From a virus: a DNA stretch of 64,000 nt. Numbering within the stretch: position 1 is the first letter of the stretch; the number at the start of each line of letters is the position of its first letter. The stretch spans positions 24,109-88,108 of the IMG/VR virus record IMGVR_UViG_3300010354_000057; one strand, 5' to 3'. The translations under genes were made by a program, and so were the position numbers. This document shows positions 8,696 through 16,500 of this stretch, piece after piece. The notes beneath the pieces are model-generated. The model saw only the letters and a program-made list of their open reading frames with translations, was not told the DNA's origin and searched no databases.

Positions 8696-9895
8696 ATGAC
8701 CACATTATCAACAGTTGGACAAACAGTTGTTTCTGGATTAACTTCAGAATCTTCAAATAGAACGGAAAGTAATTCTACATTTTCTGTTCCATTGGGGATT
8801 GCTGGTACTTCTATTAGTCAATATCAATTGCCTGCTAGAGAATTAGATCTTGAAATACTTGAAAATGTTCAACCAATATTAGATCAGATAAATTCTAAAA
8901 AATCACAAATAGTTGCTATATGTAATCAGGTAATGTCCTCTTACATTCCAGGAATAGCACCTCCATTGTGTGCAGTTGAACCAGATAAATCAAATTTGGA
9001 TTCGCCTGTCACATCTGATAAGGGTGAATATCCTGCGGTAATAGGTGGATTTAGTGGTGCTGGAACTCCTAATCCAGGAACACCTCAGATTGCATATGCT
9101 AATGTTAGACCAGATAATATAAGAATATTAAGATATCCTAATCTAGAAAATAGAGTTGCTCCTAATGATAATGCTTTAGAAAACTATAAATTTCCTGTAT
9201 TGACATCTCAGAATGCTGGACAAGGAAAGATAGATTCTTTTTTCAAAAATTCAAAGTATAATGATGGCGTTCTTACTTATTACGTCACTAGTGATTCTGG
9301 TAATTGGAGTAGTGAAGATTGGAACAGTAATAGTAATGTAATAGGTCAATATGTAAAAGTTACTGGACCAGGAATTGGTACTGTTGGTGTTCCTGGTGCC
9401 TATGATCATCCATCCAAAACATTTACGCCAGAACCAGAGTATTCTGCTATAGTATCTGGTTTAACTGGTATTACTACTGGAACATTTAATGGCACTAGCG
9501 TTAATTTTAATCCAACAACATTAAAAATGGAATCGACTGGGATATTTCCACTGTTTATTTCTACTCCTGGAACTCTTGTAATTGCTGCTGGTGCTAACGC
9601 TACAACAATAATCAACAATATTAGTACTTTAGAGTCTGAAATTGAAGCATTACGAGTTGGAATTAGTACATGGTTTAGTGAAGTAAATAGTTTAAAAGAA
9701 AGAAGGCATGGGCAACAATTAAGAGTATGGAGTTATAAGAGAGTACAAACTAGAAATAGTAGTGAAAATGTTAATATTGGATTGGGTGTTTCATCAGTTG
9801 AAAGAGTTGATCCTAGGTTGCCAACAACAATTTACAAATTTGATAGTGAAGATTATAGATTTGATGATACAAGTATAAAATTCGATGCTAATTGA
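8696..9895 (+). CDS. Virion structural protein (unclassified)
   Basis: 399 residues, Ser/Thr/Asn/Gly-rich and without membrane segments. It has a helical stretch (ARELDLEILENVQPILDQIN, near 47-66), a central beta-rich part and a second helical stretch before the C-terminal segment (KFDSEDYRFDDTSIKFDAN). Composition and position between late promoter motifs and among fibre genes indicate a structural protein of the tail. I do not recognise a T4 counterpart. Confidence 0.6.
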   Translation: MTTLSTVGQTVVSGLTSESSNRTESNSTFSVPLGIAGTSISQYQLPARELDLEILENVQPILDQINSKKSQIVAICNQVMSSYIPGIAPPLCAVEPDKSNLDSPVTSDKGEYPAVIGGFSGAGTPNPGTPQIAYANVRPDNIRILRYPNLENRVAPNDNALENYKFPVLTSQNAGQGKIDSFFKNSKYNDGVLTYYVTSDSGNWSSEDWNSNSNVIGQYVKVTGPGIGTVGVPGAYDHPSKTFTPEPEYSAIVSGLTGITTGTFNGTSVNFNPTTLKMESTGIFPLFISTPGTLVIAAGANATTIINNISTLESEIEALRVGISTWFSEVNSLKERRHGQQLRVWSYKRVQTRNSSENVNIGLGVSSVERVDPRLPTTIYKFDSEDYRFDDTSIKFDAN

Positions 9896-9896
9896 T

Positions 9897-9904
9897 AATA
9901 AATA
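9897..9904 (+). promoter_or_regulatory. Putative late promoter (AATAAATA)
   Basis: Late-promoter-like octamer overlapping the end of the preceding gene, 22 bases before the ATG at 9927. Confidence 0.5.
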
Positions 9905-9926
9905 ATAAGAAAATTATTTTATAATA

Positions 9927-10523
9927 ATGGCAAAATCACTTATTAGCATTGGATCGACATCTAATGATGGAACTGGAGATACACTAAGAGCAGGGGCGGA
10001 AAAAATCAATGCCAATTTTGATGAAATCTACAGTACATTTGGAAATGGAACAACTTTAAGTACGACAGTTGCAAACGCATCATCTTCTTCTTATGCGTCT
10101 GTTGCTGGAATTGCAACTATTGCACAGGGATTGAGTGGTGTTCCTAATATTACCGCTGGTATTGTAACTACGTCTGGTAATTTGAATGTAGTTGGAATTA
10201 TCACTTCATCTGGGGCAACAATTTATAACACAACTACTTTGAGTAATGTAGTTATTAGTGGTGTAAATACTCACAGTGGTGTTTCTAATTTTACCACTAC
10301 TGTTAATTTTAGTGGAACTGCTAATAGTATTAATCAATCAGCAGGAACTGCTGCTATTAATAGATTGGTTGTATCTGGTGTTACTACCTCTGGTGTTGGT
10401 AATACTGCAACACTTGGTACTAACAGCACTATGCAATTCTTCCTTCAAAATGATACAACCCTTAGGGTTGCAGTCAGAGGTAGTGATGGTGTAACTAGAT
10501 ATGGAACAATCGCACTAGCATAA
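9927..10523 (+). CDS. Small tail-fibre-like structural protein
   Basis: 198 residues. The N-terminus contains NDGTGDTLRAGAEKINANF and DEIYSTFG, a motif found at the start of many cyanophage fibre-type proteins. The remainder is a low-complexity run of beta-strand-like SGVNTHSGVSNFTT segments, like short repeats in the 1961-residue protein further on (GIVTTSGNLNVVGIITSSG). A fibre or fibre-adaptor role is likely. Confidence 0.65.
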   Translation: MAKSLISIGSTSNDGTGDTLRAGAEKINANFDEIYSTFGNGTTLSTTVANASSSSYASVAGIATIAQGLSGVPNITAGIVTTSGNLNVVGIITSSGATIYNTTTLSNVVISGVNTHSGVSNFTTTVNFSGTANSINQSAGTAAINRLVVSGVTTSGVGNTATLGTNSTMQFFLQNDTTLRVAVRGSDGVTRYGTIALA

Positions 10524-10527
10524 AGAC

Positions 10528-10556
10528 TTGACAGACGGTTTTTGACCATGTATAAT
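10528..10556 (+). promoter_or_regulatory. Consensus sigma-70 promoter (TTGACA-N17-TATAAT)
   Basis: TTGACA at 10528-10533 and TATAAT at 10551-10556 with the ideal 17-base spacer. It starts a few bases after the fibre gene and would drive the small ORF at 10581 and the tRNA-Gly gene. Such host-like promoters are used early by T4-type phages. Confidence 0.85.
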
Positions 10557-10580
10557 GATGAGGTAAACAAAGGTGATGCC

Positions 10581-10781
10581 ATGATTGATTATGAAGATGA
10601 GTATCTCACACGTTGTGTCGTGGATCCCAGCACTCGTACTTTTTTCATTTACTCCAATTTAGGTACTGAAAAAGTAATTGATTGTGCTAATAGTAATGAA
10701 TTCCTGAATGTTCTCAGTTTTGTTCGGAGTATTCTTGGATCAGATACTTTAGTTTACGCCGATCCCCTTGTGAAAGGGTGA
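10581..10781 (+). CDS. Small protein of unknown function, first gene of an early unit
   Basis: 66 residues from the ATG at 10581 (MIDYEDEYLTRCVVDPSTR). The frame is open further upstream, but that would place the start inside the promoter's -10 region; the ATG at 10581 has AAAGGTG about six bases upstream and is preferred. Soluble and acidic, with no recognised domain. The tRNA-Gly gene begins five bases after its stop, so the two are probably co-transcribed. Confidence 0.6.
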   Translation: MIDYEDEYLTRCVVDPSTRTFFIYSNLGTEKVIDCANSNEFLNVLSFVRSILGSDTLVYADPLVKG

Positions 10782-10786
10782 TCTTT

Positions 10787-10857
10787 GCGGGCATGGTGTA
10801 GCGGTAACATACCATCCTTCCAAGTTGTAGTCACGGGTTCGATCCCCGTTGCCCGCT
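10787..10857 (+). tRNA. tRNA-Gly (TCC)
   Basis: Acceptor arms GCGGGCA (10787-10793) and TGCCCGC (10850-10856) pair fully; the D stem is GTGT/ACAT and the T arm is ACGGG-TTCGATC-CCCGT. Anticodon TCC is at 10819-10821 in loop CTTCCAA. The anticodon stem has at least one mismatch (T-T). No CCA is encoded. It would read GGA, a codon used heavily in these AT-rich genes. Confidence 0.88.
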
Positions 10858-10858
10858 T

Positions 10859-10889
10859 ACCAAAATTGGACTTTAATTCCATTTTTGGT
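10859..10889 (+). terminator. Hairpin directly after tRNA-Gly
   Basis: ACCAAAATTGGA (10859-10870), a 7-base loop, then TCCATTTTTGGT (10878-10889) pair with one mismatch. It lacks a clear downstream T run, so it may be a weak terminator or a processing/stability hairpin for the tRNA 3' end. Confidence 0.4.
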
Positions 10890-10930
10890 CGAAAAAATTT
10901 CCCGCCAAAAATTTGCTAAAAACCCTTTTT

Positions 10931-11140
10931 ATGAATCCTTATCAAATTTCGTATAAAAAACTGAAAGAGGAAACTATTAAAACTACACCTGAAAATGTGA
11001 AAGAAGCAAATGAGGGATTATTTAATTGTACAATGACACTTCCCACTGCTGCTAAGCATTGTGGAATGTCCCAAAAAGAAATGAAATTGACATTTTACGA
11101 ATATCTTAAATATAATCCAAAAACATATGTGGGGGAATAA
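10931..11140 (+). CDS. Small protein with helix-turn-helix-like segment
   Basis: 69 residues, ATG at 10931 chosen because the longer frame would begin with TTG in an A-rich leader. Residues ~35-60 (TLPTAAKHCGMSQKEMKLTFYEYL) resemble a helix-turn-helix: TAAKHCGMSQ could be the turn. A DNA-binding role is plausible but unproven. It stands between the tRNA-Gly and the cpeT unit. Confidence 0.55.
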   Translation: MNPYQISYKKLKEETIKTTPENVKEANEGLFNCTMTLPTAAKHCGMSQKEMKLTFYEYLKYNPKTYVGE

Positions 11141-11195
11141 CTAAAGGGATTGAGGATAACTCTCCGCCCCCACCTATATAAAAAAAGAGATTCTT

Positions 11196-11471
11196 ATGGC
11201 GTATAGAATCGATACCACTTATTGTTGGTATACTATTGAGGGTCAGGATACTATTGTTAAAATGTATTTTATCAATGGAGTTCCTTTTACATTTGATGAA
11301 CTCCCATCAATTGCAATTAATGATCCAGAGATACTTTCTATAGCCGATAAAAACACTTCTTTTCAACCAGAAGATTTGTATAGAACATCTTTTTATTTGA
11401 TAGATGAGCAAGTGCATCCTTTTTTATTTCCAGTAGATCTAGAAAACCCAGAGGAATTACCAGATGATTGA
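11196..11471 (+). CDS. Hypothetical protein upstream of cpeT
   Basis: 91 residues (MAYRIDTTYCWYTIEGQDTI), soluble, with acidic Pro-rich end LENPEELPDD. It overlaps the cpeT start by 8 bases, suggesting translational coupling with the lyase. No family recognised. Confidence 0.55.
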   Translation: MAYRIDTTYCWYTIEGQDTIVKMYFINGVPFTFDELPSIAINDPEILSIADKNTSFQPEDLYRTSFYLIDEQVHPFLFPVDLENPEELPDD

Positions 11472-11952
11472 AGAATTTTGTAGATACTTTGAAGGTTATT
11501 TTAATAACCAAAAACAAGCATTTGCAAATCCAAGTGAATTTGCTCTTATAGAGATTGAACATCATCAAATTTCTAGTAATAAATTTAAAGCATCTCAAAA
11601 ATATAATACTGATCCAAATCCATATAGAAAAACAATTATTGAAGTAATTGAAAAAAAAGATCATCTTCTTTTAAAAAATTATAAAGATAATGAAGAAATG
11701 AATTATCTTTCTGGTTGTGATGTTATCATGAAATATAAAGATGGTAAGTTTTTTGGTAAAAATTCCTGTAAAGAATGTATTGTACCTTGGGGAGACAAGA
11801 CTACATATTTAATGACTGAAAGTATTCTTGGTGAAAACCTCTATGAAGTCATTGATCAAGGATTTAATGTAGAAAGTGATGGGCAAATCTGGGGATCTTT
11901 TAATGGATTTTTTAGATTTGATAAAATTAAATCGCTTAAAACTGGGGAGTAA
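11464..11952 (+). CDS. cpeT: CpeT-type phycobiliprotein lyase
   Basis: 162 residues, the usual size of phage CpeT. Family hallmarks are in order: an N-terminal helix with YFNNQKQAFANPSEFALIEIEH, the basic NPYRKTIIEV strand, LSGCDVIMKYKDGKFFG, the Cys/Gly segment ECIVPWGDKTTYLMTE and the C-terminal GSFNGFFRF. Cellular T-type lyases attach or chaperone phycoerythrobilin onto phycoerythrin; cyanophage versions bind bilins and are thought to influence host light harvesting. The gene lies between two tRNA genes and points to a phycobilisome-bearing or related cyanobacterial host. Substrate specificity cannot be read here. Confidence 0.82.
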   Translation: MIEEFCRYFEGYFNNQKQAFANPSEFALIEIEHHQISSNKFKASQKYNTDPNPYRKTIIEVIEKKDHLLLKNYKDNEEMNYLSGCDVIMKYKDGKFFGKNSCKECIVPWGDKTTYLMTESILGENLYEVIDQGFNVESDGQIWGSFNGFFRFDKIKSLKTGE

Positions 11953-11964
11953 TCCTCTATTTTC

Positions 11965-12038
11965 GCCTTCGTAGCTCAGTTGGATAGAGCAGGGCTTTTG
12001 TAAAGCTCAGGTCGCAAGTTCAAGTCTTGTCGGGGGCT
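11965..12038 (+). tRNA. tRNA-Thr (TGT)
   Basis: Acceptor GCCTTCG (11965-11971) pairs with CGGGGGC (12031-12037) with two G-T wobbles; D stem GCTC/GAGC, anticodon stem GGGCT/AGCTC, anticodon TGT at 11999-12001, T arm GCAAG-TTCAAGT-CTTGT. CCA is not encoded. It would read ACA, frequent in the phage genes. Confidence 0.9.
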
Positions 12039-12058
12039 TTGAGTTTATAACTCTAATA

Positions 12059-13195
12059 ATGAAAAACGAAGTAAATTTTAAATATATTGATGTATTTGAT
12101 AATAAAGATGTAACTTATGATTTGGAAAAATATCCAATGAATAAGATTATTCTTAGAGAAGTACAAAAATATTATCCAGATGTTCAAGATTTAAGTCTTC
12201 TTCATGAGCATGTTGAAGGGGGAAAAGTATCTGATTTGATGTCTAAAGTTAGTAAAGATCTAACTAAGACTGAATTTTATGAATATTTTGATGATATCGT
12301 TAAGCAATATGTGGTATCTCAAATTGATCGTGATGTTTTAATTCAGAAGTTTGGTAACGTTAGGGCAGTTATCCCAAATCAAGATAAAATTGGTGCTCTT
12401 CTTCATTTTCACCAAGGAAGATGGGTTGGTAACGGTCTTGGATTGAGAACTGTCTGGATGGCATTTACTGATTGTTATGAAAGCAATAGTTTACAAATTC
12501 TTCCCTTAGAGGAGAGTAGAAGAATTACAATCGATGCTGTTAAAGATAATTGGTCGTATGAAAAACTCCAGGAAGAGTGTACAAAATACGCATTTCCAGT
12601 AACAATTAAACCAGGACAATTCCATCTGTTCACTCAAGAGCATATTCATGGTAATTTTCCCAATCTTACTAATAAAACTAGAATTAGTATTGATGTAAGA
12701 ATTTTGTTGAAAGATGGTCAACCTCATCGTAAATGGCCTGGTGCATATTTCAGGAGACTTGGGGATCTTGATATTAATTCAACACCAGTAGAAATTAAAC
12801 CTGGAGAATCTACAGCAACTTATGCTGAGTATGAAGGATTTAAAACAAAAGGAATTGATCTCCATTTCCAAACTCTTACCGTAAGAAACTATTGTTCTAG
12901 AATGGGATATGTATTCCCTTATCAACATGCTGATAATGAAGGGACGCATCATGCACATTTAGAGCATTTGATTGAACATGGAAATATTGATCATCTATTC
13001 TTGTTTAGTATTTTTTCACTACCAGATGATCCTCAAAGAAGAAAATATTTGATGGACTTGGCATTAAAAAATAATTGTAAACTTCATTTTGCAAATGAAG
13101 AGTTTGTACTTGACAATGAGAAAATGTTGAGTAAAATAGAGTACTTAAGATCATTTACGAATGATTGGACAAATCCTGTTGATCAAGTTTTATGA
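12059..13195 (+). CDS. 2OG-Fe(II) oxygenase fused to a sporadic-carbohydrate-cluster (LIC12192-like) domain
   Basis: 378 residues. The N-terminal ~220 residues look like the 2OG oxygenase of 'sporadic carbohydrate clusters': LLHFHQGRWVGNGLGLRTVW, then FHLFTQEHIHGNF and KTRISIDVRIL supply the His and Arg positions of the jelly roll. From about residue 255 a second domain starts (GIDLHFQTLTVRNYCSRMGY, LEHLIEHGNIDHLFLFSIF, SLPDDPQRRKYLM, CKLHFANEEFVL), which matches in pattern the LIC12192 family encoded beside that oxygenase in bacterial surface-sugar loci. One chain therefore holds two proteins normally made separately. It may act in sugar tailoring. It begins 20 bases after the tRNA-Thr gene. 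Confidence 0.7.
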   Translation: MKNEVNFKYIDVFDNKDVTYDLEKYPMNKIILREVQKYYPDVQDLSLLHEHVEGGKVSDLMSKVSKDLTKTEFYEYFDDIVKQYVVSQIDRDVLIQKFGNVRAVIPNQDKIGALLHFHQGRWVGNGLGLRTVWMAFTDCYESNSLQILPLEESRRITIDAVKDNWSYEKLQEECTKYAFPVTIKPGQFHLFTQEHIHGNFPNLTNKTRISIDVRILLKDGQPHRKWPGAYFRRLGDLDINSTPVEIKPGESTATYAEYEGFKTKGIDLHFQTLTVRNYCSRMGYVFPYQHADNEGTHHAHLEHLIEHGNIDHLFLFSIFSLPDDPQRRKYLMDLALKNNCKLHFANEEFVLDNEKMLSKIEYLRSFTNDWTNPVDQVL

Positions 13196-13374
13196 AAATT
13201 AATTTGTGGTATTGTAATGATATGAAACAATGGCGTTGGACATTATGTGATGATTCTCGTCCAATTTTAAAACAAGAATCTGGACAAAGACCAGATCTTA
13301 GAGATGCTATGAATGATGTTGCTAATACTGTTGAATACATACTTGACAATAAGGTAAAAACTGTTATAATTTAA
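13192..13374 (+). CDS. Small hypothetical protein
   Basis: 60 residues (MKINLWYCNDMKQWRWTLC), starting in an ATGA overlap with the oxygenase. Its 3' end carries the sigma-70 promoter at 13343-13370. A compact beta-alpha layout is possible; no family recognised. Confidence 0.55.
   Translation: MKINLWYCNDMKQWRWTLCDDSRPILKQESGQRPDLRDAMNDVANTVEYILDNKVKTVII
13343..13370 (+). promoter_or_regulatory. Consensus sigma-70 promoter (TTGACA-N16-TATAAT)
   Basis: TTGACA 13343-13348, TATAAT 13365-13370, spacer 16. It lies within the last codons of the preceding gene and points at a terminator only about 45 bases downstream rather than at a gene. Confidence 0.8.
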
Positions 13375-13376
13375 AT

Positions 13377-13446
13377 GCGATACTAATTCGCGCAGTGACC
13401 CAAAAAGTGTGACTTCAAAACCCTCTTTTAGAGGGTTTTGTTGTAT
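13377..13446 (+). ncRNA. Candidate small RNA between promoter and terminator
   Basis: Transcription from the promoter at 13343-13370 should begin near 13377 and stop at the hairpin at 13416-13440, giving about 70 nt. The region has no ORF. It can form a 5' hairpin (GCGA/TCGC, 13377-13391), a single-stranded middle (GTGACCCAAAAAGTGTGAC) and the terminator stem. It could equally be a short aborted leader; the call is inference from promoter plus terminator geometry. Confidence 0.45.
13416..13446 (+). terminator. Rho-independent terminator
   Basis: An 11-base perfect stem CAAAACCCTCT/AGAGGGTTTTG with a TTT loop, followed by TTG TTGT. The T-rich 3' arm supplies the U tract. Confidence 0.8.
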
Positions 13447-13468
13447 GGAAATCATGGTTTTTTATCCG

Positions 13469-13476
13469 AATAAATA
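13469..13476 (+). promoter_or_regulatory. Putative late promoter (AATAAATA)
   Basis: Late-promoter-like octamer 29 bases upstream of the giant fibre gene's ATG, placed just after the terminator so the fibre gene has its own late start. Confidence 0.6.
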
Positions 13477-13505
13477 AAACATAGTAGAAACCTAAGAGTA
13501 ATAAA

Positions 13506-16500
13506 ATGGGTCTTAGCCGCTTAGATAATTTCCTGAAAAATAGTAGAGGAAATACCCTTTATGTTGATCCATCGAGTATAGATGCTACTGATAGTATCGA
13601 AAATCAAGGCAATTCTCTTGCCCGTCCTTTTAAATCAATCCAAAGAGCACTGATAGAAGCCGCAAGATTTTCCTATCAAAGAGGATTTGATAATGATAGA
13701 TTTGGTAGGACGACTATTATAGTTTATCCAGGTGATCATATTATTGATAATAGACCTGGATGGATACCCATACATGAAGCGCCTGTTAGTGGCAGTAATT
13801 GGAGGCAAAGAAGTGGGGCATTATCTAATAATTTTACTGCTTTTAATTTAGATTCAAATTTTGATGTATTTGATGATGAAAATGATTTATATAAGTTCAA
13901 TAGTGTTTATGGTGGAGTAATTATTCCTCGTGGAACTTCTTTAGTTGGACTAGATCTTAGAAAAACAAAAATAAGACCTAGATTTGTTCCAGATCCAACA
14001 AATGATAACATTTCTTCAACAGCAATTTTTAGAGTAACTGGATCTTGTTATTTTTATCAATTTACTCTTTTTGATGCTGATCCAGCGGGAACGGTTTATA
14101 ATTCATATAATACTACAAAATTTGTTCCAAACTATTCTCACCATAAAGTTACTGCTTTTGAATATGCTGATGGTGCAAATCCAGTAAAATTTAATGATAC
14201 ATTTTTAACATATTCTACTGATAGAACGGACTTAGATTTATATTATCAGAAAATTGGATTGGCATATGGTCCATCTAGTGGTAGAGATATTCAAAATGAT
14301 TATCCAAGCACTCTCATTGATGTACAAGCAAAGGTTGATGAATTTAGAATTGTTGGATCTAAAGGACAGGATGTTGGAATTACTAGCATTAAATCTGGTA
14401 ATGGTGTTACTGCTACTACGACTATTACCGTAGATCTTGAAGAGGTAATTCCAGGAATAGACGTAGATACTCCCATTAGAATTGAAGGAGTTCCAGTTTC
14501 TGGATATAATGGACAATATGTAATATCTACTGTTGAATCTCCCACTAGAATTACATATAAAACTTCTGTTGCTCCTGTAAATCCTCTTCCAACTATTGTT
14601 AGTGGATCCCCAACTCTTAATATTGTAGTAGATACAGTTACTTCATCATCACCTTATATCTTTAACTGTTCACTAAGATCAGTTTTTGGTATGTGTGGAT
14701 TACATGCTGATGGAAGCAAAGCAGATGGATTTAAATCCATGGTTGTTGCTCAATTTACTGGTATTGGATTGCAGAAAGATGACAATGCCTTTGTGAAGTA
14801 TAATTCTTCTACGGGTGTTTATGAAGATAGTACTGCTGTAACTAATATTCATACTAATTCATCTGCTTTATACAAACCAACATACGAAAGTTTTCATATT
14901 AAAGCATCTAATGATGCTTTCTTACAGTTAGTATCAATTTTTGCTATTGGTTATGCTAATCACTTCTTAGTAGAAAGTGGTGGTGATCATTCTATTACTA
15001 ATTCAAACTCTAACTTTGGTGCAAAAGCATTAGTTGCTAGAGGATTTAAGAGAGAATCATTCCCAAGAGATGATACTGGATTTATAACTCATATTATCCC
15101 ACCAAAAGAAATTGAAAATTCCGATGTAACAATTGAATTTGATGCTATTGATGTTGGAAGGACAGTTGGAATTGCTTCTACGTCTAGATTATATCTTTAT
15201 AATAGAACTAATCCTAATGATCCCCCAAACCATATTTTAGAGGGATATAGAATAGGTGCTAAAAAAGGTGATAGTCTTCATGTATTAATTAATGATGGTA
15301 ACGGGACTACTCAATCCTTATCTGCTAGAATAGTAATGCCAAATACCCAAAACACGGGTATTTATGAATCAACTTATAGGAAAATAGTTCATGTCGGTAG
15401 AACTAATGCTGGTATTAATAGTATTGCTGCAGATACATTAACTTTTACCACACCTCACAAATTCATAAATGGTGAAACGATTAGAATTTTTAGTAGTACT
15501 GGTGAACTTCCAGATGGATTGAATCACAATCAAGTTTATTATGCAATTACTAGTGGAGTTAATGCCGATCAAATTCAAATAGCACAAACTTTTAATGATA
15601 CTGTTACTGCTGATGCTATTTCTATTAATAATAAAGGTGGAATACTATTAGTAGAGAGTAGAGTATCAGATAAAGTTTCTGGTGATCCTGGACACCCAAT
15701 TCAATTTGATACTAATGTTGGTCAATGGTATTTGACTGTAAGTGGGATATCAACCTTTAATAATTTAACACCAGCAATCGTTGGATTGGGAACTACATCA
15801 CTGGGGAATGCTACATCTAGATCATTTATAAAAAGAAAACCAGATACTAGATCTTTAAGTGATAAAATTTATAAAGCTAGATATGTTATTCCAAGAGATG
15901 CTGTAGTTGTTGCAAGACCACCTCAAGAAGGATTTGTAATTCAAGAATCTAATGATACTATTGGTGGAACATCTGCGGAAATTTTGAAGTATAATAGTGT
16001 AGATTCTGTATCTTTATCCAATAGTTCTGAATTAAGAAACTATAGATTAATATCTAATGCTATTTGGGATAGTTTAGTAGGTATTGCGACTTATACCACA
16101 GAAGTTCCCCATGAATTATCTGTTGGATCTTTAGTTGAAATTAAAAATATTAAAACCACGACAAACACTGCTGGAATTGGTAACAGTGGGTTTAATGGAT
16201 ATTATGAGGTAACTTCTAAACCAACCAGACGATCTTTTACAGTAGGATTAACTACTAATCCTGGAACTTTTATTAGCAATACCTCTTTAAGAAATCAAAA
16301 TTTACCTTATTATCGTAGAGCAAGATTTAATAATACTTTTGTAGTCTATAAGACTAAAGAAATTCAAGAATATGTTCCAAATGATAAAGATGGAATTTAT
16401 CATTTAACCCTTCTAAGTGTTTCTAATTCACCTAATGTTGTACCTTTTGATGGATTAAAATTTTCTCAACCAATCAAAAATCTTTACCCACAATTAGATA

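Noticed and set aside
10542-10580. TTG start for the small ORF before tRNA-Gly
   Set aside because: It lies between the -35 and -10 of a consensus promoter, so it would not be in the mRNA.
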